Assembly (NCBI GenBank): GCA_900553355.1
Contig: USDK01000003.1
Span: 1-64,000, forward strand
Reading direction: 5' to 3'
From: an uncultured Lachnospiraceae bacterium
Lineage (GTDB): Bacteria > Bacillota > Clostridia > Lachnospirales > Lachnospiraceae
Length of the DNA stretch: 64,000 nucleotides
Shown: in pieces, positions 8,605 to 17,526 of the stretch
How the letters are laid out: every line of letters begins with the position of its first letter
Numbering within the stretch: position 1 is the stretch's first letter
Notes under the pieces: generated by a model
Database searches by the model: none
What the model was told of the DNA's origin: nothing
What the model saw: the letters and a program-made list of their open reading frames with translations, nothing else
Translations under genes and position numbers: made by a program

Positions 8605-9453
8605 ATGGCGAAAACAGCAGGAATCCGATTGCTGGCGGTAGATATGGACGCAACCTGTCTGAATAAAAAAAGCCAGATGACAAAAGAGACGCTGCAGAGT
8701 CTTCGGATGGCGGCGGATGCTGGAATCATCGTGGTGCCGACGACAGGGCGCAGTCTTTCCTGTCTGCCTCACAAGCTGGCAGAAAGAATGGATATTTACC
8801 GTTATGTGATTAGTTCTAATGGGGCCTCTGTATCAGACCGCCATGCCAGAAAGGAACTGATGCAGACCCTGATCCCGAAGGAAGAAGCGCTTCGGCTGAT
8901 CAGTGCCTGCGGTGGAGGAAGGATCGGAAGCACGGCCCATATCCGGCATGAGTACTATGTAGAGGGACGCATGTTGTCTTTTTGTGGACGGATGGTATTT
9001 GGAAAGGATGCAGAAAAGTTAAAAAGCGTCAGAAATATGGAAAAGATCATTCAGAGAAGTCCGTATGATGTAGAAGAAGTGCAGTTTTATTTTTTGTCCC
9101 CAGGGGCAAAGAAAAAAATCAAAAAGGCGCTTCTTCAATTCCCGGATGTATCTGCGGCGTATACGCCAATTTATGTAGAAGTATTTGCAAAACGGACCTC
9201 AAAAGGAAGGGCTCTTTCTTTTTTGGCACAGCATTTAAATATTTCCAGAGAAGAGATTGCATGTATCGGAGACGGAGAAAATGATCTGACCATGTTTGAT
9301 GCGTCAGGGATAAAGTTCGCTATGGGAAATGCGGTGCCAGAGCTTCGCCGGAAAGCGGACTATATCCTGCCGGGAAATGATAAAAACGGAGCGGCAGAAG
9401 GGATCCGGCGGATTCTGAAAATGAATCAGGACGTTCAGAAAGGGAAAAAATAG
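8605..9453 (+). CDS. HAD-superfamily Cof-type phosphatase
   Basis: 282 residues. The nucleophile motif is DMDATCLN, the second motif PTTGRS, and the last acidic motif CIGDGENDLTMF, all typical of Cof/YidA-like HAD IIB phosphatases of sugar phosphates or other small phosphorylated metabolites. The position after the second Asp is Ala-Thr rather than the usual Gly-Thr. The substrate cannot be predicted. The ribosome binding site is GCAGGAGG. The response regulator gene follows after 20 bp. Confidence 0.88.
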   Translation: MAKTAGIRLLAVDMDATCLNKKSQMTKETLQSLRMAADAGIIVVPTTGRSLSCLPHKLAERMDIYRYVISSNGASVSDRHARKELMQTLIPKEEALRLISACGGGRIGSTAHIRHEYYVEGRMLSFCGRMVFGKDAEKLKSVRNMEKIIQRSPYDVEEVQFYFLSPGAKKKIKKALLQFPDVSAAYTPIYVEVFAKRTSKGRALSFLAQHLNISREEIACIGDGENDLTMFDASGIKFAMGNAVPELRRKADYILPGNDKNGAAEGIRRILKMNQDVQKGKK

Positions 9454-9473
9454 GTGGAAGGGAGAAAAGCCAT

Positions 9474-10139
9474 ATGGACACCATCGCGGTAATCGATGAC
9501 GACATTTATATCGGGGACATGCTGGAAAAAGCTTTGTCTCAGGAGGGCTATCAGGTCCTTCGCGCCTATTCCGGCACGGAGGCTCTGCTTTTATTTGAAC
9601 AAAAGAAACCGGATCTGGTGCTCTTAGATCTCATGCTGCCGGGACTTGCAGGGGAGCAGGTGCTGGGGCACCTGAAAGGAATTCCGGTGATCGTGGTCAG
9701 TGCCAGGACCAGTGTGGATGATAAAGTGGAGCTTCTGACCGAAGGTGCAGTGGACTATGTGACAAAACCCTTTGAGATCCGGGAGCTTCTGGCAAGGATC
9801 CGGGTGCAGCTTCGGACGCAGAGAAATGAGCAGACCATGCAGGAGATCGCTTTTGGAGGGATGGTGATGAAGCCTGAGACCAGAGAGATTACGGTGGAAG
9901 GAGCGGATGTCCATCTGACGCCTACCGAGTTTGCCATTTTAAAACAACTGATGCAAAATCCGGACCAGGTGGTGACAAAGTCCCGGATCCTGGACGCCAT
10001 CAGCATGGATACTCCGGACTGCACAGAAAGCTCACTGAAAATCCATGTTTCTAATCTGCGGAAAAAGTTAAAAGAACACGGCGGCAAAGACTATATCGAG
10101 GCTGTCTGGGGGATCGGATTTAAGCTTCGTAAGGAATAA
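9474..10139 (+). CDS. Two-component response regulator, OmpR/PhoB family
   Basis: 221 residues: receiver domain (residues 1-115; acidic pocket DDD at 8-10, phosphorylated Asp52 in LLDLMLPG, Lys98 in TKPFEI) and a winged-helix DNA-binding domain (about 125-221). Gene order is regulator, ABC ATPase, permease, kinase, as in lantibiotic/bacitracin-type detoxification modules. The kinase partner is the gene at 12002. A direct-repeat array at 10142-10185 is its likely target. Confidence 0.9.
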   Translation: MDTIAVIDDDIYIGDMLEKALSQEGYQVLRAYSGTEALLLFEQKKPDLVLLDLMLPGLAGEQVLGHLKGIPVIVVSARTSVDDKVELLTEGAVDYVTKPFEIRELLARIRVQLRTQRNEQTMQEIAFGGMVMKPETREITVEGADVHLTPTEFAILKQLMQNPDQVVTKSRILDAISMDTPDCTESSLKIHVSNLRKKLKEHGGKDYIEAVWGIGFKLRKE

Positions 10140-10141
10140 AA

Positions 10142-10185
10142 TCTTTACTGTTTCTTTACTGTTTTCTTAACCGGTATCTTTACGG
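10142..10185 (+). promoter_or_regulatory. Direct-repeat array, likely response-regulator operator
   Basis: TCTTTACTGTT occurs twice in tandem (10142-10152 and 10153-10163). Weaker copies TCTTAACCG (10165) and TCTTTACGG (10177) follow, each about one helical turn apart. A TACTAT -10-like hexamer is at 10194-10199 with no -35 consensus. This suits an activator-dependent promoter for the ABC transporter, bound by the OmpR-type regulator encoded just upstream. Confidence 0.6.
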
Positions 10186-10224
10186 CTGTATGTTACTATT
10201 TGAGACGTAAAGGAGGCAGCAGAT

Positions 10225-11139
10225 ATGGAATATGTATTAACAACAGAAAATCTCACAAAGCGTTACCGGGATTTTCAGGCTCTTGGCGGATTGTCCATGC
10301 ATGTGGAAAAGGGTGCAATCTATGGGTTTGTGGGCCGGAACGGAGCAGGAAAGACGACCCTGATCCGGTTGATCTGTGGGTTGCAGAAGCCCACAGAGGG
10401 AAGTTATACACTCTATGGAAGAAATAGTGAAAGGGATGATCTGAGGGGCGTCCGCAGAAGAATGGGAGCCGTGGTGGAAACCCCATCGATCTACGGTCAT
10501 CTGTCCGCAGAGGATAATTTGAAAGAGCAGTACCGGGTATTGGGAAAGCCATCGTTTGATGGGATTTGCGAGCTTCTGGATCTGGTAGGGCTTTTGGAAA
10601 CAGGTAAGAAAAAAGCAAGGCATTTTTCCCTGGGAATGAAGCAGAGACTTGGCATTGCAGTGGCGCTGGCAGGGAATCCGGACTTCCTGGTCCTGGATGA
10701 ACCTATCAACGGTCTGGATCCGCAGGGGATTATCGAGATCCGGGAGTTGATCTTAAAGCTGAACCGGGAGCGAAAGATTACCTTCCTGATCTCCAGCCAT
10801 ATCCTGGATGAGTTGTCCAGGATTGCGACTCATTATGGATTTATAGACGGCGGCCGGCTGATGAGGGAGATCAGTGCAAAGGAGCTGGAACAGTCCTGCC
10901 GCAAATGCATGCACATGGAGGTGTCTGACATACAGGCGCTGGTTCGTGTGTTGGATCAAAGAGCGCTGGAGTACAAAGTGGGGACGGAAAACAGTGTAGA
11001 TGTTTTTGGATCTTTTGAGGTGACAGAGCTGATCCTTGCGTTGGAGCAGGAAGGATGCAGGGTATCTTCCATGGTAGAAAAGGACGAAAGTCTGGAAAGC
11101 TACTACATTAACCTGATGGGAGGTGAAAGCCATGCGTAA
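10225..11139 (+). CDS. ABC transporter ATP-binding protein, BcrA-like
   Basis: 304 residues. Walker A is GRNGAGKTT (37-45), the signature region reads FSLGMKQRLGIA, and Walker B is FLVLDEPINGLDP. The C-terminal extension of about 90 residues is typical of lantibiotic/bacitracin-protection ATPases (BcrA type). It overlaps the permease gene by 8 nt. Its substrate is inferred to be an antimicrobial peptide or another membrane-active compound, because a two-component system flanks it. Confidence 0.9.
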   Translation: MEYVLTTENLTKRYRDFQALGGLSMHVEKGAIYGFVGRNGAGKTTLIRLICGLQKPTEGSYTLYGRNSERDDLRGVRRRMGAVVETPSIYGHLSAEDNLKEQYRVLGKPSFDGICELLDLVGLLETGKKKARHFSLGMKQRLGIAVALAGNPDFLVLDEPINGLDPQGIIEIRELILKLNRERKITFLISSHILDELSRIATHYGFIDGGRLMREISAKELEQSCRKCMHMEVSDIQALVRVLDQRALEYKVGTENSVDVFGSFEVTELILALEQEGCRVSSMVEKDESLESYYINLMGGESHA

Positions 11140-11962
11140 GCTCCTTCGGGCAAATTTTGCAAGATTATGGAAAGACAAGGTGTTCTGGGGTGTGCTGATC
11201 ATTGGTGCAGTATATGGAATCCTGGGATGTGTCAGCCAGTACCAGCTGGTGCTGGAAGGATATGAGACAACCGACCAGTATGCCCGTATTTTCATGAATG
11301 ATTATCTGTTCAGCGGAGTGGCCCTGGCCGCTTTTACGAACCTGTTTCTGGGATGTGAATACAGTGACGGCACGATCCGCAACAAACTGATCACAGGCTG
11401 TACCCGGACACAGATCTATCTTTCCAATTATGTGACCTGCGTATGTGCAGGAGTAATGATGCAGGCAGCCTATTCTCTGACGGTAAGTGCGCTGGCGATC
11501 CCGATGTTCGGCGTATATGAACAGTATCTGGGGCGGATGGCAGTCTATTCGCTTCTCGGTATCCTTTTGATCGCATCGGAGACTGCAATCTATACTTTGG
11601 TATCCATGCTGTGCCAGAACAAGGCGGTTGCGGCAGTCCTCTGTCAGGTAGGGACATTTCTCCTTTTGTTTGCGGCTGTGTATCTTTTAAGCAAGCTCTC
11701 CCAGCCGGAAATGATCCAGTCAGCAGTCCAGGGAACGGATGGATCCTATGTGGTGGAGATGGTTAAAAATCCTGCTTATCTGTCTGGTGCAGAGCGAAAA
11801 TGGTATCAGTTCGGAATGGATTTTCTGCCGACAGGACAGAGCTTTACCATTGCCCAGCTTCATTCGGAACATCCGCAGCTGCTGGCTTTGTATATGGGAG
11901 CCGTCATTGTCGTATGCAGCGTGGCAGTAATTCTGGGATTTCATAAAAAAGACCTGAAGTAG
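11132..11962 (+). CDS. ABC-2-type transporter permease
   Basis: 276 residues with about six membrane segments (near residues 18-40, 60-75, 95-125, 140-160, 175-195, 250-270). It pairs with the ATPase encoded just upstream. ATG 11132 is preferred over GTG 11123 because GGGAGG (11118-11123) is 8 nt upstream. The motif YSDGTIRNKLITG is common in ABC-2 subunits of bacitracin/lantibiotic exporters. Confidence 0.85.
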   Translation: MRKLLRANFARLWKDKVFWGVLIIGAVYGILGCVSQYQLVLEGYETTDQYARIFMNDYLFSGVALAAFTNLFLGCEYSDGTIRNKLITGCTRTQIYLSNYVTCVCAGVMMQAAYSLTVSALAIPMFGVYEQYLGRMAVYSLLGILLIASETAIYTLVSMLCQNKAVAAVLCQVGTFLLLFAAVYLLSKLSQPEMIQSAVQGTDGSYVVEMVKNPAYLSGAERKWYQFGMDFLPTGQSFTIAQLHSEHPQLLALYMGAVIVVCSVAVILGFHKKDLK

Positions 11963-12001
11963 AGGCCAGAGAATTCAAAACAGGAAAAGGAGGCGGAGGC
12001 T

Positions 12002-12904
12002 GTGATATGGCTTGGGGGAAGCTGTCTGATACTGGCAGCGGCAGTTATTCTTTTGTCCGTAAAAATATGGTCCATGCGCAGGGCGGCCTTCGCCTTGAAA
12101 AGAGATTTGAAAAAGAAGCTTTCTGAGGATACGAATGTAGGGCTGGAGATTTCCTGCGGAGATTACAGGATGAGGGAACTGGCCGCGGAACTGGACTGCC
12201 AGATGGAATCATTAAGAAAAGCGAGACTCCGGTATGAACTGGGGGATCAGGAGGTAAAAACAGCCGTGACAAATATCTCCCATGACCTCAGGACTCCCTT
12301 GACGGCAATCAGCGGTTACCTGCAGCTTTTAAAGAATGAAGAAGTTCCCATACAGGTCCGGGAGTATCTGGATATTATTGAAAACCGGACAGATGCGATG
12401 AAAAGGCTTACAGAGGAGCTGTTTTCTTATTCGGTGGTGGTATCAGAGGAGCAGTACCGGCACAAGGAGAAGCTTCTGTTGAAAAAGGTGCTGGAAGACA
12501 GTATTGCCGGCATGTATGGCGCTTTGACAGAACGGAACATTCAGGTAAAGACGGAGCTTACGGAGGAGAAGATCTATGTGGAGGCAGACCGGGAGGCCCT
12601 GATGCGGATTTTTGGAAATGTCATCCATAATGTTGTGAAATATAGTGACGGAGACCTGGTGATCCGGATGAAAGAAACGGGAGAAGTCTCTTTTTCAAAT
12701 CATGCATCTTCCTTAAGTGAAGTGGAAGCAGGAAAGCTGTTCCAGCGCTTTTTTACGGTGCAGAGCGGCCGGGAATCCACAGGACTTGGCCTTTCCATTG
12801 CCCGGGCACTGACCGAGCAGATGGGAGGAAAGATCCAGGCGGAGAAAGAGGAGGAATGGTTTACCATAAGAATCTTGTTTCAGGCAGTTGTAAAATCTGA
12901 GTAA
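12002..12904 (+). CDS. Sensor histidine kinase
   Basis: 300 residues with one N-terminal membrane segment (residues 5-22), no extracytoplasmic domain, a short cytoplasmic linker, a HisKA domain (His94 in NISHDLRTPLTAISGY) and a HATPase domain (N box near FGNVIHNVVKY, G box GLGLSIA). The lack of a sensor domain suggests it senses through the membrane or through the partner transporter. It starts at GTG 12002 behind GGAGG. It should phosphorylate the regulator at 9474. The 6S-like RNA promoter overlaps its 3' end. Confidence 0.88.
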   Translation: MIWLGGSCLILAAAVILLSVKIWSMRRAAFALKRDLKKKLSEDTNVGLEISCGDYRMRELAAELDCQMESLRKARLRYELGDQEVKTAVTNISHDLRTPLTAISGYLQLLKNEEVPIQVREYLDIIENRTDAMKRLTEELFSYSVVVSEEQYRHKEKLLLKKVLEDSIAGMYGALTERNIQVKTELTEEKIYVEADREALMRIFGNVIHNVVKYSDGDLVIRMKETGEVSFSNHASSLSEVEAGKLFQRFFTVQSGRESTGLGLSIARALTEQMGGKIQAEKEEEWFTIRILFQAVVKSE

Positions 12905-12916
12905 ATAGGTTATAAT
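12888..12916 (+). promoter_or_regulatory. Promoter of the 6S-like RNA
   Basis: TTGTAA (12888-12893), 17-bp spacer, TATAAT (12911-12916), partly inside the 3' end of the histidine kinase gene. Predicted transcription start near 12922. Confidence 0.65.
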
Positions 12917-12921
12917 ATTTC

Positions 12922-13112
12922 CAGTGGTAACCTGGAATGTTCGATACCTCCCGTAATTTTGAACCTACAAAACTTTAAACGGGACTCTTATATCTCTGTA
13001 ATATGTCAGGCCTCCGATTGTGGCAGTGGAAGGCAGAAAAGCAGATGCGGACACCCACCTGGCTGCGGCTAGGAGTCAAAATACGGGAAACGGCATTTTG
13101 GGGGCATACAAA
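12922..13112 (+). ncRNA. ssrS: 6S RNA candidate
   Basis: A non-coding stretch of about 190 nt with its own promoter and terminator. The 5' end CCUGGAAUGUU (12931-12941) pairs with GGCAUUUUGGG (13092-13102), giving an 11-bp closing stem with several G-U pairs. GAAUGUUCG next to this stem, a purine/pyrimidine-rich central segment and CUGCGGCUAGGAGUC near the 3' side resemble clostridial 6S RNAs as I recall them. 6S RNA binds the sigma-A holoenzyme. No database comparison was made; another structured RNA is possible. Confidence 0.68.
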
Positions 13113-13120
13113 AGATGAAG

Positions 13121-13147
13121 GCAGCCGCATATGCGGCTGTCTTTTTT
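13121..13147 (+). terminator. Terminator of the 6S-like RNA
   Basis: GCAGCCGCAT pairs with ATGCGGCTG, followed by CTTTTTT. An in-frame ATG at 13131 inside this hairpin would extend spoIID upstream, but it is unlikely to be the true start. Confidence 0.8.
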
Positions 13148-13187
13148 CATACATATAAACGAAGGAAAAGAACAAGGAGCCGGTAGA

Positions 13188-14519
13188 TTGTATAGACTCA
13201 TACATAATATAGGAGGATACCTGGCCGCGGTCACGGTCTGTCTTCTGATCATCTGTGGACTGCAGGCGGCACTTCTGGATCGGGACGGGGCGGAAGAGAT
13301 CAGGCAGAACGAGAGGGAAGACGACGGGATAGACAGGGAGGATGAAGAAAGCAAGGAAGAACCAATCGAAGTTAACAATCCGGATATCCGGGTACTGATC
13401 ATGAGTACGGGGTATCAGAATATCGTACATCCGGAGGTGACGGTAACGTCGCAGTCCGGGATCCTGATCGAGTCCGGTCAGGGACAGGAGGAATGCGGAG
13501 CCGGACAGCAGCTGACAGTAAAGCCGGATGATGCCAGGTTTACAGGTGGTGCGATCCGGCTGCAGGCAGAGGATGGAGGGGATCTGACGCTTGTCAGCAT
13601 CGAACGGGGATGTGGACAGCCTTCCTATGCAGGTGTGCTGGAACTTCGGACGACGGCAGAGGGGATCGTGGTGATCAATGAGCTGCCGGTGGAAACCTAT
13701 CTGTGTCGTGTGGTGCCAAGTGAAATGCCGGCGTCTTTTGAACTGGAAGCGCTGAAAGCCCAGGCAGTATGTGCCAGAAGCTATGCTTATCGTCAGATGG
13801 CCGAATATGGGTATCCGGAATATGAAGCCCATGTCAATGACAGCACAGACTATCAGGTATATGGGAATTCCGCCTCCCAGGAGTCTGCCGTGAGGGCAGT
13901 GGAGGAAACAGCCGGACAGGTGGCAAGATATCAGGGACAGGTAGTGACAACCTATTACTATTCTACATCCTGCGGAAAGACCACCAGCCTGGAGGCCTGG
14001 GGAACGGCGCCGGATGAGCAGAATCAATATCTGCAGTCGGTAGAAGTGAAGGATGAAGAGGGGGACTATGAAAAGGATCTGCCCTGGTATCGATGGGAGG
14101 CAAGGATCCCGGTGCAGACGCTCTCCAATCTGGCAGGATTGAATCTGAAACAGGATCTGGGAACACTTCAGAGTGTGGAGGTGACAAAGACCGGGCCTGG
14201 CGGTGTGGCCCTTCAGGTGACATTTACGGGGGATAAGGGGAGCGCTGAGGTAGAGACAGAGAATAAGATCCGAAGCGCTTTCGGGGGCGGCGGATACGAG
14301 ATTGTAAAGCAGGACGGGACAGCCGCTTCCAGTTCGGCTCTTCTGCCAAGTGCTTTTTTTACGATTGAAAAGGATGGGGATAGCTTTGTGATCCACGGAG
14401 GCGGATATGGTCACGGAATCGGGATGAGCCAGAACGGCGCCAATGAGATGGCAAAGAAGGGAAAAAATTATCAGGAAATCCTTCAGCTTTTTTATCAGGG
14501 AATAGAAATCGGGGCCTGA
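13188..14519 (+). CDS. spoIID: SpoIID/LytB-domain sporulation protein
   Basis: 443 residues from TTG 13188, chosen because AAGGAG (13174-13179) is 8 nt upstream; the longer frame starts inside a terminator hairpin. There is an N-terminal membrane anchor (residues about 8-26), then the SpoIID domain with VVPSEMP, ALKAQAVCARSYA, TSCGKTTS and the C-terminal GYGHGIGMSQNGA motif. SpoIID is a lytic transglycosylase needed for engulfment during sporulation. The gene is not next to other spo genes, so it may be a SpoIID-like paralogue. Confidence 0.85.
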   Translation: MYRLIHNIGGYLAAVTVCLLIICGLQAALLDRDGAEEIRQNEREDDGIDREDEESKEEPIEVNNPDIRVLIMSTGYQNIVHPEVTVTSQSGILIESGQGQEECGAGQQLTVKPDDARFTGGAIRLQAEDGGDLTLVSIERGCGQPSYAGVLELRTTAEGIVVINELPVETYLCRVVPSEMPASFELEALKAQAVCARSYAYRQMAEYGYPEYEAHVNDSTDYQVYGNSASQESAVRAVEETAGQVARYQGQVVTTYYYSTSCGKTTSLEAWGTAPDEQNQYLQSVEVKDEEGDYEKDLPWYRWEARIPVQTLSNLAGLNLKQDLGTLQSVEVTKTGPGGVALQVTFTGDKGSAEVETENKIRSAFGGGGYEIVKQDGTAASSSALLPSAFFTIEKDGDSFVIHGGGYGHGIGMSQNGANEMAKKGKNYQEILQLFYQGIEIGA

Positions 14520-14529
14520 AGGCCCCGAT
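14508..14529. terminator. Bidirectional stem-loop between spoIID and xpt
   Basis: ATCGGGGCC-tgaa-GGCCCCGAT, a 9-bp perfect stem overlapping the spoIID stop codon, between two convergent genes. The T-tracts are poor on both strands, so termination strength is uncertain. Confidence 0.55.
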
Positions 14530-14533
14530 GTGT

Positions 14534-15103
14534 TTACCGAAATGTCAGACTGTTGTCCGTCATGGAATCTATGATTGCTAGGGATTCCAGATGGATTCCG
14601 CTTTCGCGGATCATTTTTCCTCCCTGCTGAAAGCCCTTTTCAATGACGATACCTGCACCCTCAATGGAGGCGCCTGCATCGCGGATCAGATTTACAAGTC
14701 CCATCAGCGCACAGCCGTTGGCAAGAAAATCGTCAATAACCAGCACATGATCTTCAGGACCGAGAAATTTTTTTGATACGATTACGTCATATACTTTCTT
14801 ATGGGTAAAGGACTCTACCCTTGTGTGGTAGACCTCTCCGTCGATATTGATACTCTGTGCCTTTTTTGCAAATACTACTGGTACGTTGAAATACTGGGCT
14901 GCAATACAGGCGATGCCGATCCCGGAGGCTTCGATGGTCAGGATCTTTGTGATCTTGTCGCTGGGGAACCGGCGGCGGAACTCCTTTCCGATCTCATTGA
15001 TCAGATCAATGTCCATCTGATGGTTTAAAAAGCTGTCTACTTTTAGTACATTGCCCGGTTTTACCACACCGTCCTTTAAGATCCGTTCCTTTAAAAGCTC
15101 CAT
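14534..15103 (-). CDS. xpt: Xanthine phosphoribosyltransferase
   Basis: 189 residues, purine salvage enzyme converting xanthine and PRPP to XMP. Family landmarks: N-terminal [22 protein letters not shown], and the PRPP loop [11 protein letters not shown]. The ribosome binding site on the minus strand is AAGGAAGG. No purine riboswitch is seen in the short divergent leader, although xpt often has one in Bacillus. Confidence 0.95.
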   Translation of the reverse strand: MELLKERILKDGVVKPGNVLKVDSFLNHQMDIDLINEIGKEFRRRFPSDKITKILTIEASGIGIACIAAQYFNVPVVFAKKAQSINIDGEVYHTRVESFTHKKVYDVIVSKKFLGPEDHVLVIDDFLANGCALMGLVNLIRDAGASIEGAGIVIEKGFQQGGKMIRESGIHLESLAIIDSMTDNSLTFR

Positions 15104-15146
15104 TCGTCTTACCTTCCTTAGTGAGAAAATGATATTTATAAATAAT

Positions 15147-15175
15147 ATAGTAACGGATTAAGGAAGGTTTTTCAA
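15147..15175 (-). promoter_or_regulatory. Promoter of xpt
   Basis: Read on the minus strand: TTGAAA (15175-15170), 17-bp spacer, TACTAT (15152-15147). Confidence 0.65.
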
Positions 15176-15204
15176 TAGACAAACCGGGAAAAATCGAGTA
15201 AAAT
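15176..15204 (+). promoter_or_regulatory. Promoter of the YihY gene
   Basis: TAGACA (15176-15181), 17-bp spacer, TAAAAT (15199-15204). It is back to back with the xpt promoter; the two -35 elements abut. Confidence 0.6.
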
Positions 15205-15231
15205 ATAGACCAGATATTTTGGGAGAGTACC

Positions 15232-16050
15232 ATGAAGAGAGTCAAGGAGATCTATCAGAAGATCATAACTGTCACAAGAGAAATCGGAAATAACCACGTA
15301 GGTGCATATGCGGCACAGTCTGCATATTTCTTTATGCTGTGTATGATTCCGATCATTTTGCTTTTGCTGACGCTGGTGAGATACACTCCGGTGACGAAGG
15401 CGGATGTGATGACGGCGGTGATGCAGGTGTTTCCAACTTCTGTAGATTCGATGATGGCGACCATTGTCAACCAGGTTTATAATCAGTCGATGGGAGTCAT
15501 CCCCATCACGATCATCGTGGCTCTCTGGTCTGCAGGGAAAGGTGTGCTGGCCATGACGACGGGGTTAAACTGTGTCTATCACTGTACAGAGACGCGTAAT
15601 TATGTGGTCCTGAGACTTCGGTCTACCCTTTATACGGTCATGTTCCTTCTGGTAATCCTGTTCCTTTTGCTGTTGTCGGTGTTTGGTAACTCTTTGAATA
15701 TTTTTATTGCGGAGAACCTTCCGATCTTCCGGGAGTTTGCAGACCGTCTGATCGAGCTGCGTGTTATCCTGACGCCGGTGGTGCTGGTTGCCTTTTCATT
15801 GTTGATATACAAGTTCCTTCCCAACCGGAAGGACAAATTTGCAAAACAGCTGCCGGGAGCCGTATTTACGGCAATCGGCTGGATGGCGATTTCCTGGGTG
15901 TTTTCCGTGTATGTGGACGTATTTACCGGATTTTCCAGTATGTATGGAAGTCTGACGACGATCGTGCTGATCATGTTGTGGATGTATTTTTGTATGTATT
16001 GCATCCTGCTGGGTGGAGAACTGAATCAGAGGATCTTCCCCGGACAGTAA
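15232..16050 (+). CDS. YihY/BrkB-family membrane protein
   Basis: 272 residues with about six membrane helices. It matches the YihY/UPF0761 family (formerly RNase BN): AAQSAYFFMLCMIPIILLLL near the start, SAGKGVLAMTTGLN in the middle, and YGSLTTIVLIMLWMYFC with LLGGELNQ at the end. Biochemical function is unknown; the old RNase BN assignment is considered wrong. Confidence 0.88.
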   Translation: MKRVKEIYQKIITVTREIGNNHVGAYAAQSAYFFMLCMIPIILLLLTLVRYTPVTKADVMTAVMQVFPTSVDSMMATIVNQVYNQSMGVIPITIIVALWSAGKGVLAMTTGLNCVYHCTETRNYVVLRLRSTLYTVMFLLVILFLLLLSVFGNSLNIFIAENLPIFREFADRLIELRVILTPVVLVAFSLLIYKFLPNRKDKFAKQLPGAVFTAIGWMAISWVFSVYVDVFTGFSSMYGSLTTIVLIMLWMYFCMYCILLGGELNQRIFPGQ

Positions 16051-16057
16051 ATTTTTC

Positions 16058-16085
16058 TTGACATCCGGAATACGTATGATAAAAT
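16058..16085 (+). promoter_or_regulatory. Promoter of the pheST T-box transcript
   Basis: TTGACA (16058-16063), 16-bp spacer, TAAAAT (16080-16085), just after the yihY stop. Confidence 0.7.
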
Positions 16086-16099
16086 GATTTCGTATAGAA

Positions 16100-16350
16100 A
16101 AAAGCGATGACCGTGTCAGTAGAAAACCATTTTCCGTCAGAGAGGGGAGATCGATGGGCTGAAAGTTTCCCCGGGTTCAGATGGCGATCGAATTTCCCAC
16201 GTGAGCTGCATTTTTGAACGATTTTGAAAAAGAAGTAGAAAATGCCGTCGATGCACGTTACGCAGTAATGAGCGCCCGCCTGTGACAGGTGGGAAGCAGG
16301 GTGGTAACACGGGTAAGACTCGTCCCTCTTTGGAGGGGCGTTTTTTTATT
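16100..16350 (+). promoter_or_regulatory. T-box riboswitch, phenylalanine specifier, upstream of pheS
   Basis: The leader contains an AGTA box (near 16118), a long stem I, a likely specifier codon TTC at 16194-16196, the conserved T-box AGGGTGGTAACACGGG (16298-16313) and a terminator CGTCCCTC/GAGGGGCG with a T-run (16321-16348). Uncharged tRNA-Phe binding should favour the antiterminator and switch pheST on. The specifier was chosen by position in the descending arm of stem I and by the downstream genes. Confidence 0.93.
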
Positions 16351-16408
16351 CTATAAGAAAAGTCCGCCGGGACTTTTGGTATGATATCTTGAAAGGAAGG
16401 AAAAAGAG

Positions 16409-17428
16409 ATGCAGGAAAAGCTGAAAAACATCAAAGAAGAAGCATTGAAAGCCATCGAAGCGGCTGATGTGCCGGAAAAACTGAATGATGTGCGTGTAAG
16501 ATTCCTGGGAAAAAAAGGAGAACTTACCGCAGTTTTAAAAGGAATGAAGGATGTAGCTCCGGAGGAGCGCCCCAAGGTAGGGCAGCTGGTGAATGAGACC
16601 AGAGCGGCTATCGAATCCGTGCTGGAGGAAAGCAGGCAGAAAATGGAGCGTGCGATCAGGGAAGAGCGTCTGAAACAGGAAGTGATCGACGTGACACTTC
16701 CGTCGAAGAAGAATATGGTGGGACACCGCCATCCAAATACCATCGCGCTGGATGAGATCGAGAGAATCTTCATTGGAATGGGTTATGAAGTCGTAGAAGG
16801 ACCGGAGATCGAGTATGACCTTTACAACTTTGAGAAACTGAATATTCCGGCAGATCATCCGGCAAAAGATGAACAGGATACCTTCTATATTAACAAGGAT
16901 ATTGTTCTCAGGACTCAGACGTCACCGGTGCAGGCACGTGTCATGGAGCAGGGAAAGCTTCCGATCCGGGTGATCTCTCCAGGACGTGTGTTCCGTTCCG
17001 ATGAAGTAGATGCCACACATTCGCCATCCTTCCATCAGGTAGAAGGACTGGTGATTGACAAGAATATTTCCTTTGCTGATCTGAAAGGCACACTGGAAGT
17101 ATTTGCCAAAGAACTGTTCGGACCGGAGACAAAGACCAAATTCCGTCCGCACCACTTCCCATTTACCGAGCCCAGCGCAGAAGTAGACGTATCCTGCTTC
17201 AAATGCGGAGGCAAAGGCTGCCGGTTCTGCAAAGGCTCCGGCTGGATCGAGATTCTGGGCTGCGGCATGGTACATCCCCATGTGCTGGAAATGTGCGGGA
17301 TCGATTCCAAAGAATACTCCGGATTCGCATTCGGCGTAGGACTGGAACGTATCGCACTGCTGAAATATGAGATTGATGATATGCGGCTGCTGTACGAAAA
17401 CGATATCAGATTCTTACGGCAGTTTTAA
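16409..17428 (+). CDS. pheS: Phenylalanyl-tRNA synthetase alpha subunit
   Basis: 339 residues, catalytic subunit of the alpha2-beta2 enzyme. It has an N-terminal coiled coil (1-90), class II motif 2 ([23 protein letters not shown]) and motif 3 ([16 protein letters not shown]). A Cys-rich insertion ([17 protein letters not shown]) is present, as in many bacterial PheS. It is controlled by the T-box leader and followed by pheT. Confidence 0.97.
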   Translation: MQEKLKNIKEEALKAIEAADVPEKLNDVRVRFLGKKGELTAVLKGMKDVAPEERPKVGQLVNETRAAIESVLEESRQKMERAIREERLKQEVIDVTLPSKKNMVGHRHPNTIALDEIERIFIGMGYEVVEGPEIEYDLYNFEKLNIPADHPAKDEQDTFYINKDIVLRTQTSPVQARVMEQGKLPIRVISPGRVFRSDEVDATHSPSFHQVEGLVIDKNISFADLKGTLEVFAKELFGPETKTKFRPHHFPFTEPSAEVDVSCFKCGGKGCRFCKGSGWIEILGCGMVHPHVLEMCGIDSKEYSGFAFGVGLERIALLKYEIDDMRLLYENDIRFLRQF

Positions 17429-17429
17429 A

Positions 17430-17515
17430 CGGGGACACCCCAGATGACAAAAAGGGACAGGGGAAAAGTGAATTGGGGACGTACCCCTTTTGCAATGTAC
17501 TACGTCCCCATTGAA
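17430..17515. repeat. Repeat-like GGGGAC hairpin region between pheS and pheT
   Basis: The 98-bp gap holds several GGGGAC/GTCCCC units. TGGGGACGTA (17474-17483) pairs with TACGTCCCCA (17501-17510). AAGTGAATTGGGGACG nearly matches the arm of the perfect inverted repeat at 7858. This looks like a degenerate member of the same dispersed palindrome family. Its right end is close to the pheT ribosome binding site (GAAAGGAG), so it could affect pheT translation. Confidence 0.6.
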
Positions 17516-17526
17516 AGGAGAAAAAT

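Noticed and set aside
13131..13187. Upstream extension of spoIID from ATG 13131
   Set aside because: The ATG is inside a terminator stem and has no ribosome binding site; TTG 13188 has AAGGAG at 8 nt.
15104..15231. Purine riboswitch before xpt
   Set aside because: The 128-bp divergent gap has two clear promoters and none of the conserved purine aptamer core.
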